From positions 4,329,959 to 4,393,958 of the forward strand of contig OZ024887.1 in the NCBI GenBank assembly GCA_964017195.1: DNA of 64,000 nt, read 5' to 3'. Origin of the DNA: Siderastrea radians. Its lineage: Eukaryota; Cnidaria; Anthozoa; Scleractinia; Rhizangiidae. The translations under genes were made by a program, and so were the position numbers. Of the stretch, positions 56,389-64,000 are shown in pieces (position 1 is the stretch's first letter; every line of letters starts with the position of its first letter). The notes beneath the pieces are model-generated. The model saw nothing but the letters and a program-made list of their open reading frames with translations, had not been told where the DNA came from and did not search any database.

Positions 56389-59300
56389 ATGGTCCTCCAA
56401 CAATGTTTGGCCTGCAATACAGTGGTAAGAAACTTCACTTAGCTGATAGATCAGCTCGTTTCGTCGAGTCGGTTCTTACAGCTGCCTTGTCTCGGCAATA
56501 TTCAAATTTAGCGTGGTGGCGCTAATTTTCATAATACTGTTCAACGCTCGGTCAACGTTAAATTCGCGATTACTGCTTTTTGAATAAGGAACAGTTTTCG
56601 CGTGATTCAGTATTCTTCCTGATTTCCCAATGGTTTCCTAACAATAACCGAGGTTTATTTCGAGCCGTTTGTTGTTCACATTAGGTGAATAAAAACTATT
56701 AACTAAAGTTCATTGTGCTTCAGATGAAGGATGAAGACAGGGCGCCGGCCCTGATCCAAGGCTACCACTTATTCACTTATTTACTATATATCCTGGTACC
56801 AAATTTACTTCTATGTTTACCTAATGAAAGAAGGCAGCGAAAGATCGCAGGGAGAGCAGGTCAATGAATTACCTGATGGTCAAAATTGCGGATCGAAGTC
56901 AGCGCACACAGTGGTGGTTACGCAACCCAGCGTGGATCTGAACATATATCTGGTCGACAAATTCCATCCACCAACTACCACAGCTAAACCGGCCCTCTTT
57001 GAGTCTATTGACACTGTATTGACCTCTCCATCTACCAGCCTTCAGCAAGATGTGCAGCATTCTGCACCTCAGAAAGCCGCCTTTTACGCTGGATACATGT
57101 ATTTCAACATCGCTATTATGAATATTTAAATGGCGAATCAGCGGGATACAAAACCATATGGAAAGAGCAAGAGGCTTACAGCTCACCGTCCAAATGTGAA
57201 AAGATAGTCATTCATTTATTTGAAACCTCAAGTATTTCAGACGAGCAGCTGGTGACGTTAACAGTTTTTGTCTCCACCGGTCGAATTCTCATCCAAGGGA
57301 AGAAATATAAAGAGTGGTGCACCGATGAATTTCCGGTCCTTCTGGAACTTGTGAACAAGATCCAATCATTACCTTCATCTGATGGCAAGTCGTTTTTCAC
57401 AACATCATTGTCAAGTTTTTTTAAAAAAGCGATTATCTTTGTTTCGGACGATGATATTCATACTTCGAGCAACACGGGCGCTACTAATCCTGATTCTTCT
57501 GAGAAACCGACAGATCCACTCGCTACTCCTGCTGTGGAACCTTTATCCGTTTCACCGACCCGGCTTAATACCATTTCAACCCTGAGAGACACTGTCGGAA
57601 CTTTAGAAGCCGAATTCACGCAATTTCAGAATATATGCTCAGGGGACATTCAGCAACTGAAAGACAAAATTGTCCAACAAGACCATGCCCTTAAACTACA
57701 AAGAAAAACAATAGATGATATCGTTTCCGACCTCTCATCACAAGTGAAATCCACTAGCGATGAACTACTCCAGCAATCGGTTCTAATCCAGAAACTCCGA
57801 GAGGAAAACCAGTTATTACACAAAAAAAACGCCAAGCTCTCAGACGCAAATGCCGACTTAGAGAAGAAACAACGTCAACTTGAGAAAGAGACTGGAGATG
57901 GCCGATCTCCGAAAACATTTGGAGGATCCAGAACAAGAACCTGAGAAACCTCAGACGTGCCAAAACACCGGAAACGCTAGAATCATGAAAGAAACATCTT
58001 TTGAAGAACCGAAATCGACGGGTCCGCTTCTTGTTAATTTACCCACGGAAAATCGTTTTTCTGCTCTTCAAGAACCAGCTGACCCACAAGATAACGATAC
58101 CTTACCACCAGCCAACACAACTGACAACTTCGAACAATCTCCTCCTAACGCTGCCAACACCAAGGCAACTCACGCCGTTTTCCTATGCGACTCAAATGGG
58201 AAATATTTAAAAAGGAAGAAGATGTTCCCACCTAATCAAAAATAAAAATATTTCCGATGCCCAACTATTGCTCAGGCAAGGACCACTCTAACCGAGCTTC
58301 ATGAAACGCCACAACTTCTGTTAATTCATACCGGGACTAATGACTTGACGATTACGACCCCGATAGGCGAAATTACATCTAATCTCCTCACTCTGATTAC
58401 TGAGGCTGCAACGAAATTCCCAACAAGCAAAATAATATATTCGACACTGCTTCCACGCGGCGACATTCCGATGCCAACGATCACAAAGATAAATGAGCAG
58501 TTAACTGCCAAATGCAGTAGTTTTCCAAATGTACATCTTGTAAGCCATGACAATCTTCTCGCCGGAGGATCTGATGTACTACATGATACAAAGCACATCA
58601 AACGACAATACATTGGACTCTTCGCAGCCAACCTTATTGCTGCGATTCGTGGAAGAGCTAGTAATTCGCGATACAGTCAGATTAGATCGCCACGTCACCA
58701 ACGGTCGAGCCCAGCGGACAAGTACCCAACTTACAGCCGCGTACTTCAAAGCTCACAAGCTAGAGGCAATCAAAACCCAAACAGTTCTAACAGTCCACCT
58801 TACTTCCAGCGGCAACAACCCTTACTACCGAGTACCAACCAATACCGACAGCCGCCTCATACACCAAGAGAAAATGACCAAACACTTGCCTCTGGCGCTA
58901 GTAAAGACGCAGGCTTTGATATACCTAAAGAACTAATATCCTTTTTGAGATTTGTTAAATCATTTATATAGTCTTACATTTTCTACCAGGATGCATCTCA
59001 TCGGTTTCGACAGATGTTTGATACCACTAGTGGTTTGACTAGTCGCTCGACCTCTCCAGGCAAATTAGCTTTTTTTGCATGGAATATACATGGGGTAATT
59101 TCAAAAAACATTGGGGAACAAATTGCAAAGTAGTGATTTTTTAAGCATGATTAATGGCTCTGATTTTATATTCCTTACTGAGACTTGGAAATGCACCGAT
59201 GTTGAAATTAGAGGGTATAGATCTATAATTAAGGATGCTATAGTCTCAAAAAACGGTGGTCGACACTCTGGAGGAATGGTTTTGCTATACAAAAATTTAT

Positions 59301-62300
59301 TTCATGATTGGATTTCAATTGTCAAAACATCGCCAAATTTTCTTTGGTTTACAATCAACAAAAGATATACCAAGGCAACGAAAGATATCTACGTTTGTGG
59401 TCTTTATATTCCTCCGAGTAGCTCAAAATATTTTGACCCTGAACTATTTGAAGAACTAGAAAAAGATGTACTAAATTTCTCTTCCCAAGGGTCAATCCTT
59501 CTCTTGGGCGACTTTAACTCGAGGACAGGAAAATATTCAGATAGTGTTTGTCATGAAGGAAACAACATCATAGTAAATGATCAATCTGAATCTTCATTTT
59601 GTCCAATTCGGCGGAATAGCTATGATAACGAAATAAATAATCACGGTAAAAGGCTTCTTGATATTTGCAAAAGCGCCGAACTTAAAATATTAAACGGAAG
59701 AGTCTGGGGTGATACCTTGGGCAGACCCACCTTCCACGGAAGAAATGGAATAAGTGTTATCGATTATGCAATTTGTGACCAGGATTTGTTTTCAAATGTT
59801 TCAAGTTTTGTCGTAAATCAACCATGTTCTATATCGGATCATAGTTCGATAATCACCTCGATAAATATTAACACAACTATTGGTGAACCTGAATCCTCAA
59901 TTGAGAATAATCCACTGTCACGTCTTCCTATGCAGTTTCTCTGGGAAAATGATTCTGCATCAAAATTCAAAGATGTCTTGCGCTCACCTGATCTTCAAAT
60001 GCTCATCCGAGATTATCTTGATGACGATAACTCGTTTCTAGATGTTAACACCAGGCTAAAAAAAGTGGAGAACATGCTAATCTCAGCTGCTAAAAGAAGC
60101 TTGAAGATAAGAAAACCAAAACTTCGCAAAAAAATGAAGCCAGCATCCAATAAAAAATGGTTTGATAAAGACTGTCGTTTCAAAAGACACGAGGTACGAA
60201 AGCTCTCAAACCAAAAACACAGGGACCCCTTAAATGAAAACTTGCGGGAGAAGTATCATATTGCCTTAGCAGATTATAAACAGCTTTTGAGAAAAAAACA
60301 AACTGAGTATTACAACTCAAAGATTACGGAATTAGAAAAAAGTGCAGAAAATTCGGATAAGAAACACTTTTGGCAATGTTTAAAATCGATGGATGACACC
60401 CAAAAAGATAAAGATATCCCATTAATATCGGAGGAAAGATGGCTCAATTATTTCCGTTCACTTCACTCGGAAAAACCTTTAGATCCTACACAGCAGTCAA
60501 TTATTAATGACTTGACATACCTTGAAAGTCGTAAAGATCAGATGGCCTCTTTAGACTACTTCATTACCGAAAATGAAATTGTTACAGCCGCGAAGAGCAT
60601 GAAAAATAACAAATCGTCGTTCTCAGACAAAATAAAAAATGAAATGATCAAAGCTAGCCTTCAAGACATGACGCCCGTATATCTTAAACTTTTTAATTCA
60701 ATTCTCATTTCAGGTAAAATGCCTGAGACGTGGTGTCGCGGCCTTATTACACCAATATATAAATCAGGTGATAGAAGTGATCCGTCAAATTATCGGGGAA
60801 TTTGTGTTTCAAGCTGTCTAGGAAAATTGTTTTGTTCTATTTTAAACCAAAGACTGCTAAAGCATGTCAACTCGTGTAACATTCTCCACAATTCCCAGAT
60901 TGGTTTCCTACCAAACAATCGTACAGCAGACCATGTCCTCACAATAAGAACGTTAGTAGATAAATATGTGCATAACCACAACGAGAAAATATATGCTTGT
61001 TTCGTAGATTTCAAAAAAGCTTTCGACTCAGTTTGGCATGTTGGTCTCTTATATAAGTTGTTACAAATAAATGTCGGAGGGTGCTTTTACAATTTGATTA
61101 AGAGTTTGTACTCAAACTCTACATGCTCTATAAAGCTTGGACAAAATCAAACACGACCCTTTCAATATGCCAGAGGTGTACGACAAGGTTGCATTTTAAG
61201 TCCGTTACTGTTTAACCTTTTTATTAATAATATACCTTTCTCTTTCGAAGAAACTTTATCTGACCCCTTTGTCTTACCAAACGGCGCGAAATTAAATTCT
61301 CTTTTATATGCTGACGATCTAGTAATATTATCAAGATCCAAAATAGGATTGCAAAATTGCTTAAATATGTTATCTTCCTATTGCAATTCATGGATGTTAA
61401 GTATCAATCCTAAAAAGACTAAAGTTATGATCTTCCAAAAACGCGCAAAAAGATGTACTGAGTATAGTTTTCATATTGACAATGAAAACATTGAAGTTGT
61501 TCAGAATTACACCTATTTAGGAACATTAATCTCTTCAACAGGAAACTTTTCATTGGCGCTTGACAAATTGAAAGAGAAGGCTCTCCACGCTCTTTTCAGC
61601 CTCAGAAAACACACACATATCAGCAATCTGTCCCCATTCCTTGCAAATAAACTTTTTGACGCTATGATCTCTCCAATTTTAACTTACAACAGTGAAATCT
61701 GGGGAGTTTATACCAAACCTGATTTCAAGTCTTGGGACAGTTCACAGATTGAAAAAGCTCATCTCCAGTACTGTAAACGTTACTTAGAAGTAAGCAGTAA
61801 GGCATCGAATGTAGCTTGTAGAGCTGAGCTTGGAAAGTTTCCTCTTATAATAGCTATTAATCAAAAAATATTTAATTACACCTTATATCTCCACAATAAG
61901 GAAAATGACTCTATTGTTAAACAAATCTTTTTGATGTCATCTGATCTTCATAACACCAGCAAAAATGGTTTTTACTCTAATGTTATGAGGATGTCTGAAT
62001 ATTATAATTTGCCTGATTTTGACCCTACTTTCTTAACTGATGCTAAGATTAAACACTATGTAAGTCTAATGCAACAAAAGTATATTTCACACTGGCAACA
62101 TACTATTCGAAACTCTAAGAAATTAGAATTCTATAACACTTTTAAGGACGAATATACGCCTTCCTGCTATTTAGATCTTACAAGAAAACTAAATAACAGG
62201 AAAGAATTAGTGAAACTTAGAATAGGTAATCATAAATTATTGATCGAAACTGGCAGATATGATCAAATCCCAAGGGATAATAGACTCTGCCCTACGTGTA

Positions 62301-63291
62301 AATCAAATCAAATTGAAGATGAAATTCATTTACTTTTCCATTGTACTAAATACTGTAGTTTTAGAGATGAATTTTACAACAAAATAGAGAACCAAATACC
62401 AAACATAACACAATTACCTCCTATGCAAGCCACCAAAAAATTAATGAATTCTGATAATTATTATTTAAATACTCAACTGATGAAGTTCATTTTGAGATGC
62501 TTATCTTTACGAAATAATCTTCTATCGAATGAAAGTAATGTAGCGCATACATAATTTCTTTTTTTTCCTATTACATGATTATGATTGTTATAAGTTTCGC
62601 TTTAGTTAAGTTTTACGCTTTTGCAATACTGTATGTACTTATAGTCATGCAAATAAAGCTTGTTGTTGTTGTTGTTGTAATATTCTCGGAGAAAGGGGAA
62701 TAACAATCGTTCTCTCTTGTTCTTTAAAGCAAAGTAAACGCAAAACTTAAACTAAAAGTAGACGAACAGAAAAACGGATGGTCGAAACTGAACACGAATG
62801 TCGGAAACGCGAAAAAATGAAAGGTAAAATTAAATGATTAAAATAAAGACTTGCTTAGCTAATTTTTTTGTGACCCGCGCATCATTTCTTTTATGAAAGC
62901 GAAGAGAGGACGAGGTCATAAGTTGATGATGAGGAATTCACCAAACTTGTCCATTAGGCCTTTTTTCCTAATCATTTCGGGTGAAATGACCATTCACGTT
63001 TACATTGCCAACAAATATAATCCATTTTCCCACGGAATCCGGAAATGCCAGCCCGTCTAGCCTCGTACCTCAGTTGATAGAAAAACGCTGACCCTAAACC
63101 TCCTAGACCTTTTCCGTTGACTGACATGATGATTTCTTCAACGCTTATCAACAAATTTTGAACGGTAGAACATCAAATCTCCTAACGAGTAACGCTCTTC
63201 TCCGATCTACAGGTGACTGACTCGTGCACTTCATGCGTTTGTGGTCACGTGTTTGAGTGCTCGAAGCAAATTGGTGGAAAGAGATTTTCAG
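56389..63291 (+). CDS. Gene K (partial): UPF0547-like, exons 1 and 2
   Basis: Exon 1 (56389-56424) reads MVLQQCLACNTV and ends at GTAAGA. Exon 2 (63213-63291) reads VTDSCTSCVCGHVF, then [12 protein letters not shown], and ends in phase 1 before GTGATA. It has three cysteines before CG and another after it, more than the other members. Intron 1 is 6.8 kb and contains a complete LINE. Exons 3 and 4 should lie beyond 64000. The EYRAELY signature was not found in the last 700 bp. Both exons are intact, so the gene is probably live despite the insertion. Confidence 0.8.
56824..58971 (+). pseudogene. LINE ORF1 with coiled coil and SGNH esterase, broken
   Basis: The frame is broken near 57110, near 57900 and by an in-frame TAA at 58243. 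Parts are recognisable in order. An N-terminal region is followed by a segment VFVSTGRILIQGKKYKEW (from about 57252). A coiled coil follows at about 57590-57900. The esterase comes next, with FLCDSNGKYL, then HTGTNDL, then a final DVLHDTKHI that supplies the Asp and His. The Ser of DSN, the GTND block and the DxxH block are the catalytic blocks of SGNH hydrolases, as established for CR1-type ORF1 proteins. A Gln/Pro/Ser-rich tail ends at 58971. Confidence 0.75.
59014..62554 (+). CDS. LINE ORF2: endonuclease and reverse transcriptase
   Basis: From 59111 to the TAA at 62552-62554 the frame is open for 1147 codons. The true start is further left. The segment FFAWNIHGVISK (about 59071-59106) is in the frame one base earlier, so a single extra G in the GGGG at about 59113 explains the break. 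Endonuclease motifs include FLTETW, GDFNSR and SDHSS. Reverse transcriptase motifs include GFLPNNRTADH, FVDFKKAFDS, GVRQGCILSP and YADD (61307-61318). A C-terminal CPTC...HLLFHC knuckle ends the protein. With one frameshift and no other lesion, this is a young copy. Confidence 0.88.
62677..63212. other. Intron 1 of gene K, 3' of the LINE
   Basis: Unremarkable AT-rich intron sequence up to the CTACAG acceptor of exon 2. No other exon or repeat was recognised. Confidence 0.5.
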
Positions 63292-64000
63292 GTGATATAA
63301 ATATTATTTTATATATACATGGACAAGAACTCTCTTTGTGACGGCGTCATTTCAGGTTTCTTCCGCAGGAATAAGTCGTTCGTTTTCGAGATATTTTTCT
63401 CCTCTATTTAAATATGGCAAACTTTTAATGGAAAAGAGCCTTCGAATCAATAGATCCAGGAATTATTAATTAATTGATTTAACTACCTTACACCTTACTT
63501 TTTGTACTTTTGTTTTATTCTTCTTCTTCCATTTTTTTTTGTTCAATACCATTTGTGATTGGGAATGCATATGAAGTGTTGCTGTTGCTATTGCCATAGT
63601 GATCCTCTCAATGAAATTCAATTTCATTCTCATATGCTTTACACTAGGACATGTTTTTAAACAAAGGCAAAACGACAGCTTGAAGTGGCATTAATTTACC
63701 GTGCTAGTACCCACTTTAAAGAAAAACGCTTCGTGCGTCAAAAGCACTGTCAAGACTCTCCGTTGAGACTGTGAAAGCGGGCAAAGAGGACCCAAACAAC
63801 GTAAATAGTTAGATATGTTTATGCAGTTTGATTTGTTTGTATCCTCCAGGGACATTTATTATAAAGCAAAAGGTTGCACTATCTTTGTGGACAGTAGACT
63901 GCAAGTAGTCTCTAATTTTGGCGATGGCGATGTTAGGGCGGGCGAAACACACACGCGCGCGCGCGAAATTTCGAGGAGACGCGACGCGCGTGCGTGTGTA
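63292..64000. other. Intron 2 of gene K to the window edge
   Basis: AT-rich intron, ending in a GC/AC-alternating tract (from about 63945). Exon 3 of gene K was not found before the end of the window. Confidence 0.5.

Larger units (their letters stand above)
56700..62676 (+). mobile_element. CR1/L2-type non-LTR retrotransposon, nearly full length
   Basis: It contains an ORF1 with a coiled coil and an SGNH-esterase domain, an ORF2 with endonuclease and reverse transcriptase, and a 3' end in a (TTG)n run at about 62660-62676. The 5' boundary is approximate. It is inserted in the sense direction of gene K in intron 1. The combination of esterase ORF1, AP-endonuclease and a short microsatellite tail fits the CR1/L2 (Jockey) group. 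The exact clade needs a phylogeny. Confidence 0.85.

Noticed and set aside
3127..63291. CACGTG E-box repeated in several places near genes A, B, G, H and K
   Set aside because: In these exons the word codes for the conserved Gly-His-Val after CxCG, so its recurrence is explained by the protein.

Overview
The window looks like nuclear DNA of an animal, most likely a cnidarian and probably a coral or other anthozoan. The reasons are small genes in short exons with GT-AG introns, class A GPCR genes, CR1/L2-like and L1-like retrotransposons, hammerhead ribozymes in a Penelope-type inverted repeat, tRNA-derived SINE-like repeats and many foldback MITEs. The taxonomic call is inference. Splice sites were assigned by eye, using conserved phases and comparison between copies.

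The main content is a tandem-expanded family of small four-exon genes resembling the UPF0547 / C16orf87 family. Five complete members are present: A (1001-4239, minus), B (6611-10155, minus), C (12412-16297, plus), H (23590-31745, minus) and G (32880-36708, minus). A sixth, K, begins at 56389 (plus) and runs off the window. Three fragments also remain: a lone exon 4 (53084-53311, plus), a lone exon 1 (54774-54809, plus) and a dead exon 1 (near 44566-44600, minus). Every intact exon 1 is 36 nt and encodes M-x4-CxAC-N-x2. Exon 2 supplies CxCG followed by (I/A)-G-(G)-KRFS, so a predicted zinc ribbon is split over intron 1. Exon 3 starts (E/A)YRA-x-LY-x-RLE. Exon 4 ends in a helix of the type PSALxEINRxIxxQNxxW. 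Five of the six genes with an intact exon 1 and a neighbouring promoter region carry a perfect TGACGTCA palindrome 107-150 bp upstream of the ATG.

A second family is a class A, MECA-like GPCR. Copy D (21588-23211, plus) is intact, at 394 residues in two exons. Copies E (about 40040-41925) and F (about 45230-47308), both minus, are pseudogenes lying in a tandem segmental duplication (about 36.17-44.03 kb and 44.04-48.6 kb). The duplicated unit also carried exon 1 of gene G.

Mobile DNA fills much of the rest. A CR1/L2-type LINE with a nearly intact ORF2 sits in intron 1 of K (about 56.7-62.68 kb). An internally deleted L1-like LINE lies in intron 3 of H (24.0-25.8 kb). A 640-bp foldback in intron 3 of G contains two oppositely oriented hammerhead ribozymes. 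There are also a Tc1/mariner-like non-autonomous element (50060-51479), a hAT-like element with an 8-bp target duplication (53786-54224), several MITEs, tRNA-derived SINE-like repeats and microsatellites.
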